From: a virus
Direction: 5' to 3' (one strand)
DNA: 20,804 nucleotides
Virus record (IMG/VR): IMGVR_UViG_3300035183_000942
Location: 1 to 20,804 of that record
Position 1 is the stretch's first letter. Every line of letters begins with the position of its first letter. A program made the position numbers and the translations under genes. Shown here piece by piece: positions 1 through 8,081 of the stretch. The notes beneath the pieces are model-generated. The model was not told where the DNA came from. It saw only the letters and a list, made by a program, of their open reading frames with translations, and did no database searches.

Positions 1-792
1 GCGGAGCGCGAGGAACGCGGCCTGGACCTGCTGGGTCACGGGCCCCGGGCGGCCCGTGCCCACCGGCCGCTCACCGACGCGCACCACGGGCAGGACTTCC
101 CACGACGTGCTCGTGAGGAAGACCTCGTCGGCGACCGTGAGCATGGCCGCCGGCACCGGGCCCTCGTACACCGGCAGCCCAGCGGCCCGACAGGCCTCCA
201 GTGTGGCCCCCCGGGTCACCCCCGGCAGCACGCCCGGCCCCACGGCCGGCGTGCCGATGTGGCCCTGGCGGACCACCCACACATTCGAGTGGGTGCCCTC
301 CTGGAGCCACCCGTCACGCACGAAGACCGCCTCGTCGTAGCCGGCCGCGAGCGCCTCCTGGCCCGCGAGCGCATTCGGCACCAGGAAGGTGGTCTTCAGA
401 TCGCACCGTTGCCACCGGAGGTCCGGGGCCAGCGCCACGGCGGCGCCGGTGGTCCACAGGTCGGCCCGGTACGCCGGCAGGTCCCTGACCCACCAGGCGC
501 GGGTGGTGGGCGTGACGAGCACGTAGCCGAGCCCATCGGCGTCCGTGGCGCCACAGCGCGCGTGGACCGTGTCGGCGGAGGGCCACTCGTCCCCCAGCGT
601 GAGGCCCAGGGCGGACGCTCCGGCCTGGAGCCGGGCCCAGTGGGCCTCCAGGCGGAAGGGGCGCCCGCGGTAGAGCCGGTAGGCCTCGTACACGGCCAGC
701 CCCAGCAGGAGCCCTCCATCCACCAAGGGCACAGTGGCCTCGGCGATCCGGACCCAGGCCCCGTTCACCCAGCCCCACTCGCGAGGGGTCAC
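1..792 (-). CDS. Class IV PLP-dependent aminotransferase (D-amino-acid / branched-chain type), 3' end cut by window edge
   Basis: The 264 visible residues follow the fold-type IV aminotransferase pattern almost from end to end. There is an N-terminal WVNGAWV...VPLVDGGLLLG segment (about 8-31), then FRLEAHWARL (46-55), then CDLKTTF with the expected PLP-binding lysine at K133 (codon 396..394). EGTHSNVWVV, GVLPGVTRGATLE and DEVFLTSSWEVLPV follow. These are the landmarks of D-alanine/branched-chain transaminases and aminodeoxychorismate lyase, and the spacing best resembles D-amino-acid transaminase. Family members have about 280-290 residues, so only about 20 C-terminal residues are missing. 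The GTG start at 792 overlaps the TGA of the upstream virion-type gene (GTGA), with GGGAGG 10 nt before it, so it appears translationally coupled to the phage late operon. The substrate cannot be told from sequence alone. The family is near certain. That it is phage-carried rests on the overlap. Confidence 0.9.
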   Translation of the reverse strand, partial: MTPREWGWVNGAWVRIAEATVPLVDGGLLLGLAVYEAYRLYRGRPFRLEAHWARLQAGASALGLTLGDEWPSADTVHARCGATDADGLGYVLVTPTTRAWWVRDLPAYRADLWTTGAAVALAPDLRWQRCDLKTTFLVPNALAGQEALAAGYDEAVFVRDGWLQEGTHSNVWVVRQGHIGTPAVGPGVLPGVTRGATLEACRAAGLPVYEGPVPAAMLTVADEVFLTSTSWEVLPVVRVGERPVGTGRPGPVTQQVQAAFLALR

Positions 793-2228
793 GGCTGGCT
801 CGCCTCCCGAAGCGACGGCGGCGGCACGGGCGGCACGGGCGCCGTCCACAAGGCGGGGTTGACGTAGGCCGACCAGCCCGCTCGGGCGGCAGTGCCCAGC
901 GTGTCCGGGGCGATGGGCAAGGAGGGCACCGGGAGCGGGGACTGTCCCGTCCGCGGCGTGCGCATCGTGGCGAACAGCCCCGGATCGAGTCGTAGGCCCG
1001 CACGGGGCAGGCCCGGCACCGGCTGCACCAGGGGGTTCTGGACAGTGGCGCCCCCGAGTCGGGGGTCGTGGAACGTCAACGCCGCCCAGAGCCACGGGTA
1101 CCGAGACTCGGGGAATCGGTCGGCCCGGTTGAGCACGTACGTCGCGACCTTGGGCATGTCCCAGACCAGCCCCTCCTCGGTCGGCTGGAAGGGTTTCGTG
1201 GTCCGCCACAGCCGGTCGAAGTCGTACCAGGCTCGGCTCTTCCGCGCGGCCTCCTGCCGGGCCTTCAGAGCCTCTTCCGCCCCCGGCTGCTTCAGCCGGA
1301 TGGCCTTGGTGAGGGCCGCATCGATCAGGTCCGAGAGTCGCGCCTGCTCTTGGATCAGCGCGGCACTCGCTTCGGGCGTCACGGCGGCTCCGCGCCGTCG
1401 AGCAGCCTCCCGGGTGGCCGCCAGCTGCTCGCCCAGAGCCTTCATCCGATCGAGGAGCCCGTTGACCGTGGTGGAGATGGGTCCGTTGGCGTCGATGCTG
1501 AGGACTACGGGGTATAGGCCTACAGCCTCACGCACGGCCCGCTCGGCCTTCTGGTTGATCTCCCGGATGACGGCGGGGCCCACGGCCGGGTCCCGGAGCC
1601 GAGCCAGCTCTTCGGGACGCCCCTGGCCGATCTTCGGCGCGAGCTCCGGGATCTCCTGGGCGAGCCCCTGAGCCAACTCCTCGCCGATCTTCTCGTTGAC
1701 GCGGCGGGTCCACGACGACCCGGCCCGGTTGGCCATCCACCGCCGAATCCCCTGGACCGCCTCGGCCGGCAGCTGCACGGCCTCGCCGGCCAGGCCGGTG
1801 AGGAAGCCTGCGGTGGCCCCCTGTCGGGGGTCGCCCTCGACGAGCCCTCCAAGGGCCCCGGCCACCGTGGGCACGGCGACCCGGGTGGCCGAGGCCAACG
1901 CTCGGCCGGCCAGGGGCACACCGCGGACCGCGGCCCCCGCCGGCCCGGCGAGGAGACTTCCGGCCACGGTCGCCGCCTCCGTCGGCGTGGTGGGCACCAG
2001 CCCGCCCACGACGTCCCCGACGGCGTTCGCCACTGGCTCTGGGATCGCCAAGGGGCCACGGTGGAGGCCCGTGGCGATCGCTCGAGACGTCGCGTCCCGC
2101 GCGGCCTGGGCTCCCTGCTGCAGGCGGTCCATCCACGTCGGCTCCGCCGCTTGTTGGGCCGCCAGCTGATCGGCCTGGGCCTGCTCCTCGGGACTCACGG
2201 GACGGCCCTGCTCATCGACCCACGGCAT
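789..2228 (-). CDS. Probable internal virion / DNA-ejection-type protein, 479 aa
   Basis: I do not recognise a named family. The protein has a polar Gln/Ala-rich N-terminus (1-50). A long Gly/Ala/Val-rich hydrophobic stretch follows (about 64-150, including GDVVGGLV and VAGALGGLVEG) and could insert in or cross a membrane. Next come helical segments rich in Glu/Arg/Ala (about 165-330), and a Pro-rich C-terminus with WLWAALTFHDPRLGG. A mix of Gly/Ala-rich amphipathic stretches and long helices is common among podoviral internal or ejection proteins, and the position after capsid and before the end of the late operon fits. The ATG at 2228 overlaps the preceding stop as TGATG, with GGAGG 9 nt upstream. 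The stop overlaps the aminotransferase start. A minor tail or head-completion protein is an alternative. Confidence 0.75.
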   Translation of the reverse strand: MPWVDEQGRPVSPEEQAQADQLAAQQAAEPTWMDRLQQGAQAARDATSRAIATGLHRGPLAIPEPVANAVGDVVGGLVPTTPTEAATVAGSLLAGPAGAAVRGVPLAGRALASATRVAVPTVAGALGGLVEGDPRQGATAGFLTGLAGEAVQLPAEAVQGIRRWMANRAGSSWTRRVNEKIGEELAQGLAQEIPELAPKIGQGRPEELARLRDPAVGPAVIREINQKAERAVREAVGLYPVVLSIDANGPISTTVNGLLDRMKALGEQLAATREAARRRGAAVTPEASAALIQEQARLSDLIDAALTKAIRLKQPGAEEALKARQEAARKSRAWYDFDRLWRTTKPFQPTEEGLVWDMPKVATYVLNRADRFPESRYPWLWAALTFHDPRLGGATVQNPLVQPVPGLPRAGLRLDPGLFATMRTPRTGQSPLPVPSLPIAPDTLGTAARAGWSAYVNPALWTAPVPPVPPPSLREASQP

Positions 2229-4618
2229 CAGGGCACCCTCCGCAACCGCCGGCCGTCTGGGAGGATCACCTCGCGGGGCGCGGCCTCGGGGTGCCAGGGC
2301 AGGGATCGCGCGAACGCCTCCATGGACGCCCGGGCGTCCGACGACGAGAGGAACTCGGCCCGTCGCGCGATGTCCGCGAACGTCCGCAAGAGCTGGGCCT
2401 TGGTGCGGACCATCTCCTGGCTGTCCCCGGCGTCGATCATCAGCTTCTCGATGGCCTTGACGTCCTTGTCCGAGAGGTTCTGGGCGCTCTGCTGGAAGGT
2501 CCGGGCCACGACGAGCTTGAAGGCGCTCGCGGCGTCGGCCACCCACTGCGGCCCGGGCTTCCCGGCCAGGCGCTGCGCCTTGTCCGCCAGCCAGTTCTGG
2601 ACTCGGCCCAGGCCGCCTTGGGCCATCCGGTCGCCGATGGTCTCGTAGAACGTCGCCAGCTCTTCGGCTGTGGCCGCCGCCGACAGGGCTTTGGCCGCAG
2701 GGGACCCGGGCCCCACGATGCGGTAGTTCCCTCGGGCCAACAGGTCTTGCAGCGCGCCCATCGTGGCGGGTGGGGGCTCGGGCCGCCCCGTCTCCGTGTT
2801 GACCAGGAGCGCGCCCGGCTCCCAGGCCTGAATGGGCTTGCGCTGGGCGAACTGCTCCCGGACTTCCTCGGCCGCCACCGCGCCGGCCCGCTGGCGCTCC
2901 ACCTGACGGCGCTGGAACGCCTCGGCCACGGTGCCGGCCACATCCCGGGAGGTCTGGCCAGCCGGTGAGGCGGATCCGAGGGCTGCCGAGTCGGGGGCTG
3001 GGGACGCGGTCGGCACGCCAGCCAGTCGCGACAGCACCGTGGGATAGTCGCGGGCCCCCGGGACGGCCGCCGTGGCCGTCGCCGCGGTCTCCGGCCCGGC
3101 CTGCGCCGTCTCGCGGAGGCGACGCATCGCGTTCATGGCGTCGGCCACGGCAGCCTGGGCCGTGAACCGAATCGCCGGGTCCTGGGACCTGAGCATCTCG
3201 ATGACCTGCTCGCGAGTGAGCCGGTGCTGGTCGAAGACATAGCCCCACAGGTCCCGATCGGCGGCGTCCTTGAGCCCGGGGAGCCCGGCGCCCGTGATCT
3301 GGTACTCGGTGACCTGCCCCTCGGGGCTCACGGCGAGCACGGTGCCCGAACTGGTGTCGTGGATGATCTTGCGCGCGTCCGGCACGGGTTTCATGACCAG
3401 GCCCGTCGGCGTGCGCTGCTCGACCCACGGGATGCCGTCGATGACATGCACCGTGCTGCCCACCGGCATGTGCTGGAGCATCCGCTGATAGAACTCACCG
3501 GCCGCAGGGGACACCAGAGCGGCCCGCTGCGCGGCCTCGGCCACGCCTTCCCGGGTCAGGGCAGCCGTCTCTCCCGTGCCGGCGCCCAGGCGGCCCGATT
3601 CGATGCCTAGGGCGAATCGGGCTCGCTCTCGGGCCTCGGCTGCCTGGCGGAGCGCTGCCTCTCGCCAAGGCTGCGTCGCCTTCAACACCGCGTCAGCGGC
3701 CAAGGGGCTGATCTGGCCGGACTGGATGGCCTGGTTCAGCGCGGTGAGGGCGCGCTGGGGGTCCTGCGCCGCCACGTCGGTCAACTGGCTGATGACCGAG
3801 AGCGCTTGGGCGCCCGCCGCACGCTGCTGTTCGGCCTCCTGCCCGCGCTGCCAGCCCGCGAGGCCCTGCGCGGCGAGGCCCGAGAGGCGCGGATCGAACC
3901 CGGCCGCGAACCCGAGCACGGCGGGCGCCAGGAACGAGGTCACGGACCGTTGGGGCATCGGCGGCACGCGCAGCTCCGGGAGCCCCACGCTGGCGGCCCC
4001 CAGCGGCGCCGCAGGCGTGACGTCCGGAGTGGCATCCAGCCGGACCGTCGGGGCCGTGGGGGTGGGCTCCGGAGCCGGCGGACCGCCCTCGGGGGGCTTG
4101 GACCAGATCCACTGCCGTTCGGTCGTGAGCTGCAGAGGGGGTGGCGCAGCCGGGGCGGCCGTGGCGCCGACGGGAGCAGCCGGGCTCGCGCCGCCGACGT
4201 CCGTGAGCGTCTGGGGTTCGATGAACGTGGATGGGCTCGTGGACCCCGAGGCGCCGCCGACGTCCATGAGCGTCTGGGGATCGACGAACGCGGATCGATC
4301 CGTGAACCCCGACGCATCGACGCTCGCCGTGGCTGCCCCGCCCGATGACGAAGACGAGGACGAGGCCAGTCCCGCCAGACCCTGGCCCACGGCGCTCAAG
4401 ATGCGCCCCCAGTCCACGCCGCCGCCGTCGTCTCCTTGGGGCTGGGTCACGCCGACCTGATACCGCCCCCGCAGGGACGGCAGGGGTTGCGCGGCGGCCC
4501 CGCGCCACGGGTCCATCTCGACCACGGGCGCCGTGCTCGTCTGCGCGACGTCCCGCATGGCCTGCTGGATGATCTCGGCCGGGTCGGGCAGGACGCTGAC
4601 CAACGGGAGTAGAGCCAT
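2228..4618 (-). CDS. Large virion-associated protein, 796 aa, probable internal/ejection protein
   Basis: No enzymatic motif is visible. The N-terminal third looks disordered: Ser/Gly/Ala/Pro-rich, with a run of seven serines at about residues 89-95. A duplicated 21-residue unit follows, each copy ending in PQTLxDVGGAS (nucleotides 4190-4315). The remainder is Ala/Gln/Arg-rich and predicted largely helical. The C-terminal part (about 650-780) carries LSDKDVKAIEKL and AQLLRTFADIARRAEF, a helical pattern like that in large podoviral internal proteins. The length and its place between the other two large Ala/Gln-rich proteins suggest a structural component of the capsid interior or the ejection apparatus. 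The ATG at 4618 lies 9 nt past the TAG of the previous gene, with TAGGGA as a modest ribosome binding site. Function is inferred from context only. Confidence 0.8.
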   Translation of the reverse strand: MALLPLVSVLPDPAEIIQQAMRDVAQTSTAPVVEMDPWRGAAAQPLPSLRGRYQVGVTQPQGDDGGGVDWGRILSAVGQGLAGLASSSSSSSGGAATASVDASGFTDRSAFVDPQTLMDVGGASGSTSPSTFIEPQTLTDVGGASPAAPVGATAAPAAPPPLQLTTERQWIWSKPPEGGPPAPEPTPTAPTVRLDATPDVTPAAPLGAASVGLPELRVPPMPQRSVTSFLAPAVLGFAAGFDPRLSGLAAQGLAGWQRGQEAEQQRAAGAQALSVISQLTDVAAQDPQRALTALNQAIQSGQISPLAADAVLKATQPWREAALRQAAEARERARFALGIESGRLGAGTGETAALTREGVAEAAQRAALVSPAAGEFYQRMLQHMPVGSTVHVIDGIPWVEQRTPTGLVMKPVPDARKIIHDTSSGTVLAVSPEGQVTEYQITGAGLPGLKDAADRDLWGYVFDQHRLTREQVIEMLRSQDPAIRFTAQAAVADAMNAMRRLRETAQAGPETAATATAAVPGARDYPTVLSRLAGVPTASPAPDSAALGSASPAGQTSRDVAGTVAEAFQRRQVERQRAGAVAAEEVREQFAQRKPIQAWEPGALLVNTETGRPEPPPATMGALQDLLARGNYRIVGPGSPAAKALSAAATAEELATFYETIGDRMAQGGLGRVQNWLADKAQRLAGKPGPQWVADAASAFKLVVARTFQQSAQNLSDKDVKAIEKLMIDAGDSQEMVRTKAQLLRTFADIARRAEFLSSSDARASMEAFARSLPWHPEAAPREVILPDGRRLRRVP
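4190..4315 (-). repeat. Two tandem 63-bp units inside the 796-aa protein gene
   Basis: The units at 4190-4252 and 4253-4315 share a period of 63 bp, so the frame is kept and a 21-residue unit is duplicated. Each begins (plus strand) with GCCGCCGACGTCC and continues with TGAGCGTCTGGGG. In protein the pair reads as two copies of a motif ending PQTLxDVGGAS. Substitutions between copies are scattered, so the duplication is not recent. Confidence 0.8.
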
Positions 4619-4627
4619 GGGGAGTCC

Positions 4628-5914
4628 CTACAAGCCGGGGGAGTCGAAGGGGTCTCGCCAGTTGGGGTCCACGGCCGATGCTGGAGCCGGTGGCGCCGCG
4701 GGCGCCGGGGGCTGGGGCGGGTTGTCGCCGAACGGGGCCACGTCGGTCAGCGACGTTTCCACCTGCTCCGTGGTGTGGCCGAGCGGCGGGAACCCGCTGG
4801 GCGTCATCCCCAGCAGCGAGGTCACCAGCTGCTGCTGGCGGAGCAGGTCCTGCTGGGCCAGGGTGGCGGGGAGCTGCGCGGCCTGGAGCTGGTTCGCCCA
4901 CCGCTGCTCTTCGAGCGTCATGCCGTGGGTGCCGGCGCTCAGCCACGACCCGAGCGCGTTGGCGGCAAAGCCCAGAGCAGCCTGCCGCTGCGCGATGGCC
5001 GCCTGGACCTGGCCCATGAACTCGGCCTCGGCGAGGCGGCTGCGAATCTGCGCCTCGAGCGTCGCGATCTGGGTCTGCAGCGACTCCTTGAGGTTCCGGG
5101 ACTCCGCCGTGAGCTGCTGCGCTTGCAGCCGCGCCCGCTGGGTTTCGAGTAGCTGCACTTCCTCCTGGCGGGCGCGAATCTGCGCCTCGAGCTGAGCGGC
5201 GGCCGCCTCGTGAGCCAGCACCTGCTGCGTGATGGGCAGCGCGAGCTCCAGGCCACGCTGGCTCACGGCCTCGCCCAGGGCCCCGCTCCGGCCCAAGCCC
5301 CCCGCGGTCATCGCGGCGGTCAGTCCGGGCGTCACCACCTGCTCCAGCACGTCACGAGCCGCGAGCGTGGCGGCCGTGGGGTCGATCCGCGCCACGGCCA
5401 CGGGGGCCTGGGTGTCCACGGGGACCGCCTCATACTCGTACACCTGGGGCGTGTAGCTGACGCTGGCGGCGCCGTAGTTGATGCCCCCGACGTTGATGGG
5501 CTGGCTGGCCATCGTGTTCCACACGCCTTCGGTGGCCCGAGCCAAGGCGCCCGTGAGCGGGTCCGCCGCGAACCGGGCGCCGGCCTGGGACGGCTGCGCG
5601 AGGTACGACTGCCGCAGCGCTTCGGTCTCCGGGGTGAGGGCGAACGGATTGGGAGTGGGGCGGACGATGGACGACCATCCCCCCGCGGCGTCGAGGGCCG
5701 TGGCGGCCGAGCCCAGCCGCAGCATGCTGCCCCCCGCCATGGCCCCGGCAGCGGTCTCTTGCTCGGGCGTCAGGGTCGTGGTCTGGGTCGTGGTGCCCGT
5801 GAACGCGGTGTCGCGGGGCTGTGCGACGCCGGACGACGACCGGCTGCGGGCGGCCGAGATGACTCCCCCGAGCAACGAGGCGCCGGCAGCGATGGCCATT
5901 CCCCATCCCGCCAT
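4628..5914 (-). CDS. Probable internal virion (DNA-transfer-like) protein, 428 aa
   Basis: The N-terminus has a short hydrophobic Gly/Ala stretch (about 2-22, MAGWGMAIAAGASLLGGVIS), typical of phage internal or DNA-transfer proteins. A Thr-rich linker follows. An alpha-helical region carries the motif GLTAAMTAGGLGRSGALGEA (about 200-220). A long Gln/Glu/Ala/Arg coiled coil then follows (about 232-305). The C-terminal part is Pro-rich. This architecture resembles P22 gp7/gp20-type and similar podoviral ejection proteins, though I cannot show homology. The ATG at 5914 follows the TAG of the upstream gene by 3 nt, with GAGGG 8 nt before it. It is the first of three large proteins of similar composition, which probably act together. 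Confidence 0.8.
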   Translation of the reverse strand: MAGWGMAIAAGASLLGGVISAARSRSSSGVAQPRDTAFTGTTTQTTTLTPEQETAAGAMAGGSMLRLGSAATALDAAGGWSSIVRPTPNPFALTPETEALRQSYLAQPSQAGARFAADPLTGALARATEGVWNTMASQPINVGGINYGAASVSYTPQVYEYEAVPVDTQAPVAVARIDPTAATLAARDVLEQVVTPGLTAAMTAGGLGRSGALGEAVSQRGLELALPITQQVLAHEAAAAQLEAQIRARQEEVQLLETQRARLQAQQLTAESRNLKESLQTQIATLEAQIRSRLAEAEFMGQVQAAIAQRQAALGFAANALGSWLSAGTHGMTLEEQRWANQLQAAQLPATLAQQDLLRQQQLVTSLLGMTPSGFPPLGHTTEQVETSLTDVAPFGDNPPQPPAPAAPPAPASAVDPNWRDPFDSPGL

Positions 5915-5917
5915 GAT

Positions 5918-6406
5918 CTAGCCCTCATCGGGCGCCGGCGGCGCCTCAGCCGGGCCGGTCGGCACCCACTGCAAGACGTGACGGTAGACGCGGAACCCGA
6001 GGTCCGCCCAGTCCTTGGGATCCCGGTGCACGGTGAGGACCACGCGGCTCGCGCCCACCTGGGCGGCCCAGTCCAAGACCGACCGCACGGCGCGTTGCCG
6101 CGCATCCCCGACGTTCTCGTCGGCCCGGACCTGGAGGATCACCACGCGGGTCCGGGCCCCATGGCCCGAGGCCTCCGCGAGCACGTGGCCCACGAGGGAC
6201 CCCTGCCGGACCAGGCCCACGGCCAGCAGCGTCGGATCGCCCTGCCAGAGGCGGGCGAGCACCGTGCGGGCGAAGGCCTCGGGCTCGTACTCCGGCTGGA
6301 ACGCGGCAGCGTACGCGGCCACGCGCTCCGCCAGGAACGGCGTCAACAGCCGCAAGCCCGGATGCCCGGGATCGATCCGCACGAGGCTCACGGGCTCGGC
6401 GCTCAC
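5918..6406 (-). CDS. GNAT-like acetyltransferase-fold protein, 162 aa
   Basis: The order of elements fits a GNAT N-acetyltransferase. A helical N-terminus is followed by LLAVGLVRQGSLVGHVLAE (about 60-78). A strand, RVVILQVRAD (86-95), leads into the region that normally holds the acetyl-CoA pyrophosphate loop (95-107), then the helix AVRSVLDWAAQ. After that come the strand ASRVVLTVHRD (119-129) and a C-terminal LGFRVYRHVLQW, the usual GF-x-Y/F-R signature. The loop lacks a clean R/QxxGxG/A pattern (ENVGDARQRA), so catalysis is uncertain. The GTG start at 6406 overlaps the upstream TGA, with GGAGG 6 nt before it. GNAT-like proteins recur beside capsid genes of some podoviruses; whether they are enzymes or structural is unclear. 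Confidence 0.75.
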   Translation of the reverse strand: MSAEPVSLVRIDPGHPGLRLLTPFLAERVAAYAAAFQPEYEPEAFARTVLARLWQGDPTLLAVGLVRQGSLVGHVLAEASGHGARTRVVILQVRADENVGDARQRAVRSVLDWAAQVGASRVVLTVHRDPKDWADLGFRVYRHVLQWVPTGPAEAPPAPDEG

Positions 6407-6696
6407 CCTCGGCCTCCGAGCACCATCTGCGCGATGGCCTCATCCAGGGACTCCACGGGCACCGGGCGCAGGAGCCCCCCCGGCAGGATGAGGCCGGCCC
6501 GCGCCGACCGGCGGTACAGGTCGTCCTCGGCGAGCTGGCGCCGCTGCTCCGACTCCAAGAGCACGTCGGCCACCCGCTCATCCACGCGCACGCGGCCCGG
6601 CCCGTAGACGCGGTCGTTGATCTGATGCCGGAACGTGAGCGTCAGCTCTAGCATCCGAGGCCGTCCGGTCCGGCGGCCCGTCGTGGGTCGTGGCAT
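6403..6696 (-). CDS. Small conserved-type virion module protein, 97 aa
   Basis: No family is recognised. After a short basic N-terminus (PRPTTGRRTGRPR) the protein reads as two or three strands (MLELTLTFRHQINDRVYGPGRVRVDE) followed by helices containing LLESEQRRQLAEDDLYRR and LDEAIAQMVLGG. The position directly after the major capsid gene suggests a head-completion or connector role, but this is inference. The chosen ATG at 6696 has GAGG 8 nt upstream, inside a hairpin. An internal ATG at 6654 would give an 83-aa protein starting at the first strand but lacks a good ribosome binding site. The stop overlaps the start of the GNAT-like gene by four bases (GTGA). Confidence 0.7.
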   Translation of the reverse strand: MPRPTTGRRTGRPRMLELTLTFRHQINDRVYGPGRVRVDERVADVLLESEQRRQLAEDDLYRRSARAGLILPGGLLRPVPVESLDEAIAQMVLGGRG

Positions 6697-6697
6697 C

Positions 6698-6713
6698 TCC
6701 CCGTCCTCGGGGA
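6698..6713 (-). promoter_or_regulatory. Hairpin over the ribosome binding site downstream of the capsid gene
   Basis: TCCCCG and CGGGGA form a perfect 6-bp stem with a 4-nt loop, which reads AGGA on the transcript. The hairpin ends just before the ATG at 6696 and encloses its GAGG/GGGGAG ribosome binding site. No T-run follows, so translation control or mRNA processing is more likely than classical termination. Confidence 0.45.
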
Positions 6714-6794
6714 CAGGGGCGCGTGGTCGGCCTCACGCCGGCCGGGTGGACGGCCACGGTCAGGCCCTCCACGCGCCCCCGCCGCTCCCAGCGG

Positions 6795-8081
6795 TTAAGC
6801 CGGGAGATTCGCACTGTACGTCGAATTCGCCTCGATGCGCGTGAGGAAGGCGTCCTCCAACAGGAACGGCTTCCACATGACCTTCGCGCCGACCTTGCGG
6901 CCCAGCGCCAAGGGGTTGCTGAACGACGGCCCCGGCGGCGTCAGGAACGACTGGAGCGACTGCCCATCCAGCGTGACGCGGCCGAAGGCGTCCTTGCCGC
7001 ACACGAAGGCGACGAACACCTCCTTCTGGTCCGCCGGAGGCGCCGGCGGGGTCCGCAGCTCGGTGGCGGCGGAGTACGTGGTGCCCGTGAACGACAGGAC
7101 CGTGCTGGCGGCCTGGCGCGTGAAGACGCGCTTGAACGCCGTGCCGGACGTGTTCGACATGTACACGTCGTACACGTAGTTCGTGGACGTGGGCAGCGTC
7201 AGCGTGAACGCCGCATCCGCGTCCGCCACCGTGAGGTCCTGGCTGATCTTCCGCTCGTAGTCCGTCGTCGCATCCCGGGCGACGATGCGGATCTTGCTGT
7301 TGTCGGTGGCGCCGCCCGTGCCGGACATCGAGTGCTGGGCCCGCTCGGCGGTGGCCGCCGCCGTCGTGGGCGCGGGCACGCCCTTGAGGTAGGGCAGGAA
7401 GTTCGACCGGTAGTAGCGGCCCCCCATCCATCGGCCGATCTCGCCCTGGTCCAGCTCGTCGGACCGGAAGGCGCGGGCGTTCTGGAACGCGGGGTCGGTC
7501 CCCAGGATGTCGGCCTCCAGCTGCGGGGGCAAGATGACGGCGAACATGTTGCCGTCGTAGGGCATGGCGCCGCGGGCGCGCAGCCCCGTGATGGTGCGCA
7601 GAATGTCCGCGGTGGTGAGCTTCTTGGTCCCGTCGAGCGCCGACCGCGAGGCCACGCCCCCCGCGTACTCGATGTTGGTGCCGTTCATGAGCGTGGTCGC
7701 CAGCTCCCGCTCGATGAACTCGGACATGGCCAGGGACACCCGCTCCGTCGCCAGGCTCAGGACCGGGTGCACGACGGTCACCTCGGCCACGTCGGAGAGG
7801 AACGCCACCAGGCCGTACTGGTTGACGGTGACGTCGACGTTCTCCGTGGCCATGGCCACCGCGTCGGGGTTGACGCCTTCCGACAGGGCGGCGACGGGCA
7901 GCGCAAATCGCTTGTACCGGACGAGGCGCAGGGTCGTGCCCATGCGCTGGGGCAACGACTCCTGCCGCGCGAACTTCCCGAGCACGAGGTTGCGCTCGGC
8001 CAGCTCGTACATCCGCCGGCCGATGTAGACATTCGGCGCGTCGGCACTGATGGTCGCGAAGGTCGTGATGGCATCCGCCAT
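6795..8081 (-). CDS. Major capsid protein, N4-gp56 family
   Basis: The 428 residues match the N4-gp56 family of HK97-fold capsid proteins. There is an N-terminal RRMYELAERNLVLGKFARQE (22-41), then GTTLRLVRYKRFALP (48-62) and LSEGVNPDAVAMATENVDVTVNQYG (66-90). LSDVAEVTVVHPVL (95-108) and LATTLMNGTNIEYAGG (127-142) follow, and then GRWMGGRYYRSNFLPYL (216-232). A segment of about 115 residues (roughly 237-352), rich in Thr/Ser and predicted beta, is inserted before the conserved VFVAFVCGKDAFGRVTLDG (355-373). It looks like an Ig-like or surface-exposed domain. The shell is probably built from this protein with help from the scaffold gene just upstream. The ATG at 8081 has GGAGG 11 nt before it. 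The preceding 130-bp gap with an inverted repeat may allow separate control of capsid expression. Confidence 0.93.
   Translation of the reverse strand: MADAITTFATISADAPNVYIGRRMYELAERNLVLGKFARQESLPQRMGTTLRLVRYKRFALPVAALSEGVNPDAVAMATENVDVTVNQYGLVAFLSDVAEVTVVHPVLSLATERVSLAMSEFIERELATTLMNGTNIEYAGGVASRSALDGTKKLTTADILRTITGLRARGAMPYDGNMFAVILPPQLEADILGTDPAFQNARAFRSDELDQGEIGRWMGGRYYRSNFLPYLKGVPAPTTAAATAERAQHSMSGTGGATDNSKIRIVARDATTDYERKISQDLTVADADAAFTLTLPTSTNYVYDVYMSNTSGTAFKRVFTRQAASTVLSFTGTTYSAATELRTPPAPPADQKEVFVAFVCGKDAFGRVTLDGQSLQSFLTPPGPSFSNPLALGRKVGAKVMWKPFLLEDAFLTRIEANSTYSANLPA

Noticed and set aside
1-792. Aminotransferase as bacterial flanking DNA of a prophage
   Set aside because: The start codon overlaps the stop of a phage-type gene and shares its direction and ribosome binding pattern, and no att site or integrase is seen. 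It cannot be fully excluded without the sequence to the left.
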